Origin: Caenorhabditis remanei
Lineage: Eukaryota; Nematoda; Chromadorea; Rhabditida; Rhabditidae
Length of the DNA: 64,000 nucleotides
Assembly (NCBI RefSeq): GCF_010183535.1
Contig: NW_026526001.1
Location: forward strand, 124,001-188,000
Direction: 5' to 3'
Part shown: positions 11,133 to 21,314 of the stretch, in pieces
Position numbering within the stretch: position 1 is the stretch's first letter
Layout: every line of letters starts with the position of its first letter
The notes under the pieces: generated by a model
Seen by the model: the letters and a program-made list of their open reading frames with translations, nothing else
Databases searched by the model: none
Told to the model about the DNA's origin: nothing
Position numbers and translations under genes: made by a program

Positions 11133-13211
11133 TTAGTCGGAGGAACCCAGTCCGTGTGTATTCAGACCATCCACATTGCGTTGCTTTGCATGCAGATTTT
11201 CTGGACACCTTCCTGTTAGTTCTTCATCTGCTATCATTTCACCGAGTAATGCTTCGGCTTTTGTGAAGATGTATTCAGGTGTGAGTGTTCTGTTCTCTCT
11301 TTTAGCTGCGCATTTTTGTCTTACTATAAATGGCATTCAAGCTAGGAGGGAAAGGGTGGCTTGGTGATCAAAGAACAGTGGATCTGCTTCATTTATTTGG
11401 TCATAAAGTTGCCGAGATGCTCTGAGGTTGCGAATGAAGTTCTCAGAATTATCTGATACCACTCTTACTTTTTCGAGCTCTCGGACCAGACTTCTAACGC
11501 TGACGTGGTCTAGATATACTCTATCGAGATTTTGAAATGTGATGAGGATTGCCTTTTTGGCGTCGTTTACGAGTGAACGGTGTACTGCTGCTTTTCCAGT
11601 CACTTTTTCGAGAAGGGTGTCTCTGACGATGTCTAAATCAGTGTCTCCTTGAGTTGCCATTTTGTTAAATAGCGATCTGAATTTTGGGTAGTAAGTTTTG
11701 TCTCCTGAGAATGGAGCGCAGTGTCTGAAATGATCGAAAAGTCCCTCGCTTATCGAGCTGTCCATGTATCTTTCTCCTCTATTATTGGAGTCTCTGCTGC
11801 TGTTTGTTTCCTTTTTTGGATCTGGTAGGAAGCTTTCTTGTTGTTGCTGAGACTTTGCCTTCTTCGGAGTAGAAGAATCAGTTGGCCAGTGGTTTTCTGC
11901 TGAGTTAGAATTCATTAGAAATCGTAGTTCCAATTCCTTTTCCTTTTGCCTTATCTCAGCATCTTCATGTTTCTTTCGTCGCATTGGACAGTTGAAATAC
12001 TCATGCAGAAGAGATGTGCATTCTGTACACCTTCCCGTGGAGGCGCAGTAACGCATTAGCATTTCTTTACTCACAGTACAAGCTGCGAGTAGATGTCTGC
12101 CTTCACAGAGCTCGCATATAGATGTTCTCTGTTGTCGTATGGCTGCTTCGATGTTATTGTTTATCTTTGAATTTTGTTGCTGGTTGGATTCACCCACAAA
12201 GCGCGCATAGTTTTGAAGAAACCGTTGCTGATTTGAAACGTATTCATTGTTGTGACTTCGCGAGTGATTCAGGTTAGCGAATGGGTTTTGCATAGTACGA
12301 GCATCTTGTGAATTTCCTCTGTATACCGAATGATTCTGTTGTCTGGAATGTTCGGTGTGAAATAGATATCTTGTCGCGTTGTGTGATTGTTGATTACTGT
12401 AGTTGGTGGTGTTATCGAAGAGTTGTTGTACTCTTGGGTTACGGAAGTTTGTATTGAAGTAAGTGTCTGATATATTTTCGGGTGCTCTGTTAATTCCTTG
12501 GTAATGGGTATTTCTTCCCGTATTCATAAGGATCGGTGTTTCTGGTATCTGGTTTGGTTGAGAGTAAGCCGAGTTAATTTCCTCGGGGCTGGTTAATACA
12601 GCACTTGGTATTTGGTTTGGGTTGTTATGGTGAGGTAGTGGGCTGGTGATAGGTGTGGATGATACAAAGATGAGAGGTGGTGATACCTCTTCTTTTTCTT
12701 CTTGGAGGGTGGCCTCCTCGAAGAAGCGTTCCATCTCTTCCAAAATTTCTTGTGGAGAAGCTGGATCGCTTATATTTAGCTTATAGGATACAGTATACTC
12801 AGTAATGATACGAAGAAGATCGATGATGACATCTTTCTTTTTATTGAGTGATAATACAGAACTTTGGACTAATACTAAACTTAAATCTTCGGCCTCTGTG
12901 GGGTTGATTCCCGTGGCTCTAGCCTCAGACTTAGCTTTATCTATCTTAGTCCCTAGTAAACCCGGTAGCTCACCGATTTCCTGGATTATTCTTTGAAGAC
13001 TTCCAGCTAGGTGAGGTGCATTTACATGATCGATTGTTGGTGAAGAGGAGATTTCCGATTCCGCGAAGTCTCGGAGTTCTTGCTGCTCACGCTGCCAGAG
13101 ACGTGCACCTTGGATGACAGCGTCGCATTTCTTGACGAAAGTGGTGAGGAAGGCTTGAATTACGCCGACGTGCTGTTTCGCAGAACGAGGGGCAGAGCGA
13201 CGAGAGTTCAT
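11133..13211 (-). CDS. BEL/Pao-type Gag polyprotein with an internal TGA
   Basis: The frame from the ATG at 13211 runs 624 codons to a TGA at 11337-11339, then continues in the same frame for 67 more codons to 11133. Seen in the protein: an N-terminal helical region (EIGELPGLLGTKI near residue 95), a long Asn/Gln/Ser-rich middle, a Cys-His cluster CELCEGRHLLAAC followed by a CTEC pair near residues 365-405, then a DUF1759-like segment (FSGDKTYYPKFRSLFN, near residues 500-600). This arrangement is that of nematode BEL/Pao Gag proteins, which assemble the particle and bind RNA. The post-TGA residues (TPEYIFTKAEALLGEMI) look like more Gag rather than random sequence. The TGA is either a disabling mutation or a readthrough stop; the sequence alone cannot say. 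Confidence 0.82.
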
Positions 13212-15896
13212 AGCCGGGAAAGCACGAAAATCAGAAGAGATTCTGAAAAATCTGTAAAGTATTGATTAGAAAGAGGGGAAAGGTCTTAATGACCGAACGA
13301 GGAGAAGGAGAAAGGGAAAGAGAGAAAACGAAACACAGCGGTTAAGAAACATAGAGGTTTTGCATCACAGAGTAGCAGTCGTCAGGTATCAATAGTTCGT
13401 ATCTCGAGTTACGGTGGATTGTGTCAAGAGTTATCCCTTCTGCGCAGAAGGGCTAATGAGAGAGAGTTGCCGAAGGTTTCGTGGTGTCGACTCCACTAAA
13501 CCTTGTCTCTCTGCATAGTGTTTCTTGTTGGTGTTATCCTTTAACTATTGGTAGCTGATCCTACTTTTAACCGGGGGGCGTCCATGGGCGGGAGAGGCCC
13601 AACTTTAAGAGTTAGACATCCTTTACGGGAGAGGTCTAGTGTAACATAAGAGTAAGACATGTTGACGAAGTGTTCAACTTTCTTTGAGTTTATTTCTAAA
13701 CCTCGACATATGTCTAATGATAACAAACATAAAGCTAGTAGTCCCTCAGGGAGGTTGAGCCTCATACGGTGATCTACTAACAGTTTTAACAGGTTTGAAT
13801 GGATATGAGTGGGGATGACACCATAGTATGTTACCGGTACTGGTATACTGAGAGGGTAGAGATAGGGGAAGGGGGACAAGGAGAGGAAAGACATTAAAGA
13901 GAAGGAGGGATAGGGTATACGAGAGAGAAGATTACTAGAAAAATTTAATAGAAGATAAAAGGATGTTGATTATTAGATGGGAAGATGTGAAGAGTGGAAG
14001 TGACTTCATCGTCCGGTTGGAATCGGTGGACGAATCGGTTGATCTGTAAAACAGATGTGTTAATTTCGGAAGCGACGTGTTTCAGTCGATGTTTTATTTC
14101 GTGCTGGGTGATTTGTCAGCGATTATATTATGTTTGGTGAATTCTGCTGTGTTCTTTATCAGCAGTTATGTTCGGGTTTGGGGTGAAAGTGGACTTGAAG
14201 AGGTTTATGGCGGTTAAGAGGAACTAAGAGAATAAAGAAAATAAGGAGGAAGAGTGGAGAAGAGAACAGAGAGGAATTATGGTAATTGGGCTTTGAATAT
14301 TGTTAATTCGGGCTGGTTGATGATTGTTATTACTCGATTATTGTTGTAATCGACGGATCTGGCTAATATGTCACTTAAATTAACGAGATAGTGTTCTAAT
14401 AACTTGTTATTGAGAACTGATATTAAGATAATCGCTCGTTGTTACGGCTTTTTTGTGAGAAAGATAAATAATTCGGAATTTTTCTTAGCTTTTTTATCTT
14501 TTTCATATTGATTTTTTGAGAGTTTTGGAAGAAATACTTACATTGGGCTTATTCTCCTTTTGTTTTGATGTTGTTGTGCTTTGTCTTCGATGGAGAAGAC
14601 TCGGTAGACATCTGTTCGGTTGGAAAAGGAGAGAGAGAGAGAGAGATTGTGATGAGAATAGGAAAACAGGTTGTTCGAAAAACTTGATGAGATTTTCGAG
14701 AGAAAATTATATGCGATTAAACTGCTGAGAGAAAGTGATGTTCTCTTTGAATTTCGAAATTATAGCTCTTTTTATGTTTGTTTTTGTCTATGTGTGGGGA
14801 GAGATAGGGATTAAGGTGGTAAACAGGTTGATTGAAGGAATTCGACGAGATTTTCGAGAAAAAAGGGTTTTTAGAAAAAATTATGCGATTAAACTGATGA
14901 GAGAATGTAATATTTCCGAAATTTTTTCGAATTTCGAAATATTTCCGAATTTCGAAATTATTGCTCATTTTTAAATTTTGAAAACTACTGTAGAGCGTGC
15001 GCCTTTGAATGTTGTTGCGTCTGTTATACACTTATGCGTTGTTCATACACTTGTGCTTTAAGGAGCGTCTTGTGCGTCCAAGGAGCGTGCGCGCTACGCA
15101 CTACTATCACACGATGATTATCGATTAATTGAAGGGGATATTTGGAGATGATGCGTGTAAAGATGAATGGGAAATAGTGTGTAGAATCCATTTTCAGAAC
15201 GATTTTTAGAAATTCAGAGTTTTATGTCCAATGACGACGGATATAAGCAGAAATGAATAGTTTTCGGAGTCTATTTTGACAGCGCACTTGTGGTGGATGT
15301 GATATTACGAAGGGATTCGAGTTTTCGGACTAGTTTGAGACTGTTTACTGTGTCTGTCTTGCTGAGCGTTCTGAATGGTTTCTGATGGTTACTGTGAAAG
15401 AGGAATAACGTCTTCTGCTTTGGAGTATTGGTTCAGAAGGAATGTGAATGAGATGTTATTAGCACGATGAAATTTGAATTTTTATGCATATTTTTCTGAT
15501 TTTTAGTGATTTGTAACGCTAATTTTAACGAAATTCTGGCGTATTTGATTGCTTTTGCTATCGATTTTGCTCTAATTGCTCCATAATTTAAGTTTCTCAT
15601 GAATAAGTTTGAAATTTGGATGTGCGACTGAGATTTCGGTATTTTTAGCGTTAATCGCTCATTTTTATTCGAAAATAGTCATTTTCTGGCTGAAATTGTG
15701 GTATTTCAGTTTGAAATGCTTTCGCTTTTATTTGGAATAGTTTAAAATTACATTGTTTTTGGTGAAAGATGGTGATCGGGGGTGCTTTTCCGATAAAGGT
15801 GAGAGGATATCGATTTTTGCAGTGATGCAATTTTTTGATTTGGGTGAATGATTCACGTCAGTGATGACGGTTCAGTGGTATGCTCGAGTTCGTAAA
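13212..15896 (-). other. Untranslated leader of the gag-only element
   Basis: About 2.7 kb between the primer-binding site and the gag ATG without a supportable gene. It includes two imperfect direct repeats of about 110 bp (near 14655-14765 and 14815-14930, both with a GCGATTAAACTG motif). An unusually long leader in a gag-only element suggests packaging or regulatory sequence, or replacement of lost coding DNA. Confidence 0.5.
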
Positions 15897-15912
15897 AAAG
15901 GGAGATGCACCA
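15897..15912 (-). other. Primer-binding site of the gag-only element
   Basis: Directly inside the 5' LTR the minus strand reads TGGTGCATCTCCC. TGG is the complement of the tRNA CCA end, and TGGTGCATC would pair with the 3' end of a tRNA-Gly(GCC)-type molecule. The tRNA match is from memory and covers only about 9 bases; the position is exact. Confidence 0.6.
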
Positions 15913-16559
15913 TTTTGTGCCCATAAAGGAAGGGTTAGTCCCTTTAGGAGCACAAGCCAGGCAGGGTAGACATGAAGGGTGATAGATAACGGAGAGGAAG
16001 TGAAGGGAACGAAGAGACGACGGAGATAGTAAGGAGAGACGGTGACGAGAGGACTAAGAGAGTGTGTGATTAGAAGAAGGATAGAGAAAATACTAAGTTT
16101 ATAGTGATTTTAGGCCTAAGTGTATGAAGAAGTGAGAAACCTGAAAAGAGAGAGAGAACGAAGAATTGGTGGTAATTATAAAGATTTATTATTGTGGTTA
16201 AAGTGAGAACGCTTGGTGATTCGCGTTGTGAATGTTATTTATTATCATATTAGAAAACATATTAAATTAGGGAAAAACGTGAGAGACGTGACAGCGGTCC
16301 GTCGTCGTTCCAACCGATCCGATTCAAACTTGCCTCCGTCGACGGCAGCCCATCTCCACGGCAAGTGAGTCGCGACGCAGAGAAATGTCCAGCAGAGCGC
16401 GGAAGCAGCAGGACAGTGCAGAGGAAAACAGAAGGAGGCGATTCCAGGGAAAAGGACGACGGGGAAGCTGAAAAGGGGGGTTAGAAGGGTGGAGCTTTGC
16501 TCCTTTTAACTGTTTGTGTGTTTAGGTATTATTATGTATCGTACACGACTTGTGAAATC

Positions 16560-17660
16560 GGCTCCGGGAAGTTCTCAAATTGTACTCTCAGATGGAACAT
16601 TTGCAGTTGCGCAGGCACCATTCAAACAAATATGGTGTATTTATGCTCAGGTAAAACTATTTTGCTAACAAAAAATGGTAATCATTTTTTACAGTGTGGA
16701 GACTCAATTGTTCCAGTGGTTCACGTGCTGATGGAATCTCGTGCTAGAGAAGATTACGAGTTTGTTATTGAAAAGATCAAAAACAGAATTCCATCATGGA
16801 ATCCGACAGATTATTTAGGTGGTAGGTAGATATTTCTGATAATCAAAATGTTTATTTTTTGATGTAGATCTTGAGATTGGACAGTCCAAAGCATTCGTCA
16901 ACTGCTTTCCAACAATTCGAAGATCATTCTGCTATTTTCACCTTACCCAAGCTTGGTACCGAAAGCTGAAGACGCTGAAGTTAGACAATCTTATTTCCTA
17001 TGGTTGTTTGTGATGAAACAAAAAATAATAATATTGACTTGTTCAGGATCATGTCTTTATGAGTTTTGGTCTCTTTTGAAGTGCCTTCCATTTGGTGACA
17101 TATCGGTCGTGGAGCAAAACTTCGCAGACCTATGGAATCTTGTTCCTCAGCCGGTCACCCCAAATATGGATGGTAAGCCGTTTCGATTTCGGAATTTAAC
17201 TAATTTAGATTTTCGCAGAGTTCAAAAAGTATCTTATCAAGTTTTATGTAGGACCACGTCCAAATTTGATGTTTCCACCAGCAACATGGAACGTGGTCAG
17301 CAGAACTGTTCGCCAGCTTCCAAGAACTACTAACACAGTTGAGTCTTCGCATCGGAACATAGAAAGATGCATTCAATGTACGAGAGGTCGTTCCACTCCA
17401 TTGATATCAGAATTGTTGAGATGCTTAAGGCAGGAGGCAAGCAAATTGAAGTTTGACAAGGAGACTATAGACATTGATCCAAATTACAAAGTTTGTATTA
17501 AGAATGGTGTATTAAAAACAAAAACTTCAATTGCAGATTTCCAGTCAAAGAAAACTGAAGGATGAAATGAAAGATGCTCGCATCATAACTGTAATAACTA
17601 ATGCAAGAGGACTACAAGGCATTCCATATCTCAAAGCAATGCGCGCGGCAAGGAAATATA
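16560..17660 (+). pseudogene. Mutator-like transposase, N-terminally truncated
   Basis: Exon-like blocks separated by short GT-AG introns show the MULE D-D-E core. LSDGTFAVAQAPFKQIW carries the first Asp. VVHVLMESRAREDYEFV is the following conserved block. DLEIGQSKAF carries the second Asp and is followed by FCYFHLTQAWYRK, the C..H signature. NTVESSHRNIERCI near 17330 would hold the final Glu. The N-terminal zinc and DNA-binding part expected in a full protein is absent, and the first visible block sits only a few residues from the terminal repeat. It is preserved enough to show the catalytic order but cannot encode a complete enzyme. Confidence 0.72.
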
Positions 17661-17739
17661 TCTGAAACTTTTTTTCATTACAATGTTTTTTTGTTTTCTT
17701 CGAATTTTGTGATTTGTTGTTGAAATAAAATTTAAAAAA

Positions 17740-18160
17740 CAAAAAAGTTTTGCCACCAGTGGGGATCGAACCCTGGTTGTCAGATTCGTACCAAAAAGCC
17801 AAAAACAAAAAACAAAAAAGTTTTGCCACCAGTGGGGATCGAACCCTGGTTGTCAGATTCGTACCAAAAAGCCAAAAACAAAAAACAAAAAAGTTTTGCC
17901 ACCAGTGGGGATCGAACCCTGGTTGTCAGATTCGTACCAAAAAGCCAAAAACAAAAAACAAAAAAGTTTTGCCACCAGTGGGGATCGAACCCTGGTTGTC
18001 AGATTCGTACCAAAAAGACAAAAACAAAAAACAAAAAAGTTTTGCCACCAGTGGGGATCGAACCCTGGTTGTCAGATTCGTACCGAAAAGGCAAAAACAA
18101 AAAACAAAAAAGGTTTGCCAGGCCCGGTGTCGAACCCCGGACCGTCGGAACCATAATACT
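17740..18160 (-). repeat. 73-bp tandem array of tRNA-3'-half-like units
   Basis: Five nearly identical 73-bp units begin TGCCACCAGTGG at 17751, 17824, 17897, 17970 and 18043. A sixth, diverged unit (18116) reads TGCCAGGCCCGG. On the minus strand each holds GGTTCGATCCC (or GGTTCGACACC), a good match to the tRNA B box/T arm, followed by a TGGCA end and then a T-rich spacer. Only the 3' half resembles a tRNA. The open frames that cross the array are a by-product of the period. Confidence 0.8.
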
Positions 18161-18187
18161 ACCTCTTTTCTAAAATAAAATTTATAC

Positions 18188-18322
18188 GTGTTTCACCGGT
18201 TTCGAAATGTCCGGTTTCGAAATGTCTGGTTTCGAAATGTCCGGTTTCGAAATGTCTGGTTTCGAAATGTCGCAGTTTCGAGTTGTCGCGGTTTCGAAAT
18301 GTCTGGTTTCGAAATGTCCCGG
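18188..18322 (+). repeat. Short tandem array at the MULE right end
   Basis: Nine or so tandem copies of a 14-15 bp motif of the form CGGTTTCGAAATGTC, two of them diverged, ending at the terminal repeat. Subterminal arrays of this kind are common in foldback and Mutator-like elements and may bind transposase. Confidence 0.75.
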
Positions 18323-18954
18323 AGCCGTGAAATCAAGGGATTTCACAACAATCTGATTTTCAAATAAAACTCAATAAAAAGTTTCTGCAGACACGAGAAA
18401 GCTCATTTTGACAAGAGCATGTGGATCTTAAATTCGGAGCAAACTGCACGGTTCTGCGTTTGTGTCGGTCCAAAAGCGTGGATGTCATTCCAAAATACTC
18501 TTCGTACCATAATCTACGGGAATCACAACCTATGGACAGAGTGTACCTCCCGAACAGGTTGTTTCTTTTGAAATTCGACTGGTTGATGAGTTCTGTGCAG
18601 TTTGAGGGTCCATCTGGCATTTTTCATTATCGGCCGGCAATTGTTTTGGACCCATTAATGTAAAGAGCAATAAAATAGCAGAAAACACGGTTTTGATCTG
18701 ATCGATGCAAAGAAAAGTGAAGAAATAATGCAAAAAATGGAAAGTGTCGTATCATTTTGTGGATTGGAAAAAACGAAAAAATTGAAAAATTGGAATTTTC
18801 TCAATTCGCTATATCAAGCTTGTTTTTGTTATGCAACTAACAAATGTTACTCATAAAGAGTTTTCAATACGGTTATGGACGAATTTTCATCATTTCTCAT
18901 TTTTGAGATTTTCGAAATTTTCAAGGGTGGCGTATCATTATGTGGAGCACTGTA

Positions 18955-19346
18955 GAATAAAACAGAAGAGTTTTGGAAAAGTATATAACGCAAACTGTTT
19001 ATTTAGCCAATTTCAGAGTCACAGACTTTCCGGGTCAATCTCCACATAAAAGTTGATGTCCATAAGACAGTAGGTAACTCAGTCAGCTTTTAACCAATTA
19101 GCTGACCATAGCAGTGTATGAGGGAAAATAATGAATTGGCGGGTTGAGACATTTAGGAATGGTAATTTCAGGCAAAAATATCGTATGAATCAATTTCATT
19201 CGTTTTAAAAGACAAAAACACAAATTACAATAATATGTATTGAAATAAAAATAATACAAGTAGTTTGAAATCTTTGAATTTGTAGAGATGCTGAAGTACC
19301 ATGCTTCCTTTCTCTGACTATCACTGGCACAACTACGATTTGGAGT
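18955..19346. other. Intergenic, no gene seen
   Basis: AT-rich flank between the Tc1-like element and the exon at 19347. No feature is supported. Confidence 0.4.
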
Positions 19347-19475
19347 TCAAATCCATTTCACATCTTTTTTTTCCAGTTTTGGCACAATAATTGATTTTCC
19401 AGCCACTGGCATCCAGAGATAACGACGCTGTTGATTCACAAATCTTCTGTTTCTTTTTCTTTCTGGACAATCACA
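19347..19475 (-). CDS. Possible terminal exon of an unknown gene
   Basis: A minus-strand exon-like segment starts after a good acceptor (TTATTTTCAG) and encodes 42 residues to a TGA. It is basic and aromatic, beginning CDCPERKRNRRFVNQQ and ending KKDVKWI. A possible donor (ATGTTT then GTGAGT) lies 68 bp upstream, but I cannot follow the gene further. The product is not recognised. It could also be a chance frame. Confidence 0.3.
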   Translation of the reverse strand, partial: CDCPERKRNRRFVNQQRRYLWMPVAGKSIIVPKLEKKDVKWI

Positions 19476-19479
19476 CTGA

Positions 19480-20648
19480 AAATAAATCGTGATTGGTTGA
19501 TGCTCTTCTTTTTCATGCTGGTTTTTGCTTTAAACCAACTCACAAACATGCAGCAGCTTAAGTCAATAAAAAAGTGAACAAATGAGAACAAAAATATGAG
19601 TCATTTACAAGAATTTGATGAAAAATATCAAAGTTGACTTTTGAACACATTTGAAAATTATCATTTTCACTTGGCTACAAAAACTCAAGTAACCCTTTTT
19701 TATATAGAAAAAAGCTTACCTGGTAGAATAAAATCAAAATGTACGAATATTCAGAAAAAAGCAATAAGAATTTCAAAAAATAGATGAGAAAAACGACACT
19801 ATTCCGTTAAGCATCGAGAGGGAAAATGAAAACTGATTCAATTTTCATTCGACCAAAAGTACAGTTTTCTCTTTGTCTCGTTTATCTATGCAAAACGACA
19901 CGTCAGCTAGAATAACAATTGCCAGCACTAGATGCTTGATGTTTCATCAATAGCCCTGGACGTCCCTTTTTTCGAAAGTAGACAGAATTTGCAGGATGAT
20001 AAGAATTGAATATACAGAACATGTCTTGTCGATTTTAGATGATCCTTAAAAAGAACTGTAAAAACATCTTTTTTTCTTGAAAATGGGATCTGCTCTCAAA
20101 AATGGACACTTTTTGAGATCAGATCCCAACTTTGAAAAAAAAAAACTAAAAAGTGCATTCAACTGTGTTCGACGTCTTTTTTATTGTGGGATAAAGAGAT
20201 GAACCAAAAACATACAGAAAAAGTATAATTGCGTAAAATCAGAACTGGCAAAATAAATACATCCAAAAATTATGGTGAAAAACCTTCCAGTAACTGAAAG
20301 GAAAACCATAGCGCAGTGTTAATTTGCCTATCCAATAAAAGAGTAATACATGCATAAATAAACGAAAATGATATGAGTTTCTTTGACATTTGATCACCCT
20401 CAGGAATTTTACTATTTCTATCGTTTTAGAGACTCCATTTTCAACAAAAATCATGATGAAAAACTTCATATTTGTAAAAAACAGATTCTTCTATTTTGAA
20501 GGTTAAAATTTTTGCGAAAGAATAAGAAACTGCTCACTTTTTGAGCGTCTCAATAGTTTTTCATTTTGATAAACATCAAAATGATTCAGATCTTTAGAAA
20601 TTACTTCAAGAGGGACCAAATATCAATGAAACGCATTGTAGATGTGGA
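19480..20648. other. Intergenic, no gene seen
   Basis: AT-rich, with short frames only. Nothing is supported on either strand. Confidence 0.4.
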
Positions 20649-20974
20649 TCAATCATCGAAATAATCTGGATTGATTGGAACGCGGACATTGTTGACGTAG
20701 AGCTTGTGTATTATTCCAATCCTGTAAAATAGCATGAATATTCAAAATATCTGTGCATAAGTGTATTTTTATCTGTGTATCTGTGCAATCGGAATATTTA
20801 TGTGGACTCACAAATAGATATAATGATGATTAGTTTTTCAGTGCGATTGTTCATCCAACTACCCAAATAATGAACTCACTCGATGTTTCCGCTACCGATG
20901 GCCACAATTTTGCACGGCGTTCCTTGTGGGCCAACGGTGAAGGAAGTGACAGTTTCATCATCGAGAAACTCCCC
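20649..20974 (-). pseudogene. FAIM C-terminal exons without the N-terminal half
   Basis: Two minus-strand exons, 20974-20880 and 20721-20649, join in frame across a GT-AG intron. They encode 55 residues beginning GEFLDDETVTSFTVG and ending with a GIIHKLYVNNVRVP block before the TGA. This is the second beta-domain of FAIM (Fas apoptosis inhibitory molecule), whose conserved tail has GEFVDDG and EGIIHTLIVDN-type motifs. The first exon follows a proper acceptor (GTTTTCAG), so an upstream exon is expected. None with FAIM sequence lies upstream on this strand; the FAIM N-terminal exons lie on the opposite strand from 21315. The half-gene is therefore orphaned, unless it is spliced to exons I cannot see. 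Confidence 0.72.
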
Positions 20975-21314
20975 CTGAAAACCGTTTTTGATTATTACAG
21001 ATCAAACTTTAATAAAAGCAGTGTCATAAATGTTATAATTAAGCCTTATGACAAGAACCTAATATGTGCTCACATTTTCTCTTCATTTTCTCTCTTCTCT
21101 AAGTGCCCTCGTGTCATTTTCTGTTGATAAGCTGTCCCGATAAGTAGAGCAACAAGATGCTATTTCAATATTTCATTGTTTTCATAAACTAGTTCTTCTG
21201 TTATTATTTACGTTTTCTTTTATCTACTATTGAAAGAGAGCTTTAAAAAAAAGGTTTTATTGATCATTTTTATCTGTGAAAACATTTTTAGTTGTCTCGA
21301 CGTTTGGTATCGTT

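Larger units (their letters stand above)
16560..18326 (+). mobile_element. MULE (Mutator-like) DNA transposon
   Basis: A 1767-bp insertion with short terminal repeats GGCTCCGGGA/TCCCGGAGCC and an 8-bp target duplication GTGAAATC (16552-16559 and 18327-18334). It carries a partial Mutator-type transposase on the plus strand, a 73-bp tRNA-like satellite (17740-18160) and a short tandem array at its right end. The 8-bp duplication and transposase type agree. The transposase begins mid-domain right at the left terminus, so the copy is 5'-truncated and probably inactive. Confidence 0.85.
10439..18350 (-). mobile_element. BEL/Pao-like LTR retrotransposon, gag-only
   Basis: Two near-identical 663-bp LTRs flank a minus-strand internal region. 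The 5-bp target duplication ATCTG is seen at 10434-10438 and 18351-18355. The gag gene is the only coding part: the 3' LTR begins about 30 bp after the end of the gag frame, so protease, RT, RNase H and integrase are absent. The primer-binding site touches the 5' LTR. Because the 5' LTR is itself split by a MULE, the span is longer than the element (about 6.1 kb without it). It would need enzymes from a related full-length element. LTR similarity suggests a recent insertion. Confidence 0.88.
15913..18350 (-). repeat. 5' LTR, interrupted by a MULE
   Basis: LTR sequence occupies 15913-16559 and resumes after the MULE; 18327-18334 repeats the 8-bp target GTGAAATC, and the LTR ends at 18350. Without the insert and the duplicated 8 bp it is 663 bp, the same length as the other LTR. 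Confidence 0.88.
9451..18952. mobile_element. Tc1-like foldback element, split by an LTR retrotransposon
   Basis: Terminal repeats start CAGTGCTCCACATAATGATA at 9451 and end as the inverse at 18952, flanked by TA (9449-9450 and 18953-18954). The left part (9451-10438) contains the whole left arm, a centre near 10245 and the start of the right arm. The right arm resumes at 18351 after the retrotransposon at 10439-18350. Removing that insert leaves a ~1.6-kb near-perfect palindrome. CAGTGC ends and the TA target match Tc1-type elements. I recognise no transposase, so this is non-autonomous. Confidence 0.85.

Noticed and set aside
17740..18160. CRISPR-like array
   Set aside because: Units are contiguous 73-bp repeats without unique spacers, in a nematode transposon, with tRNA-like internal motifs.
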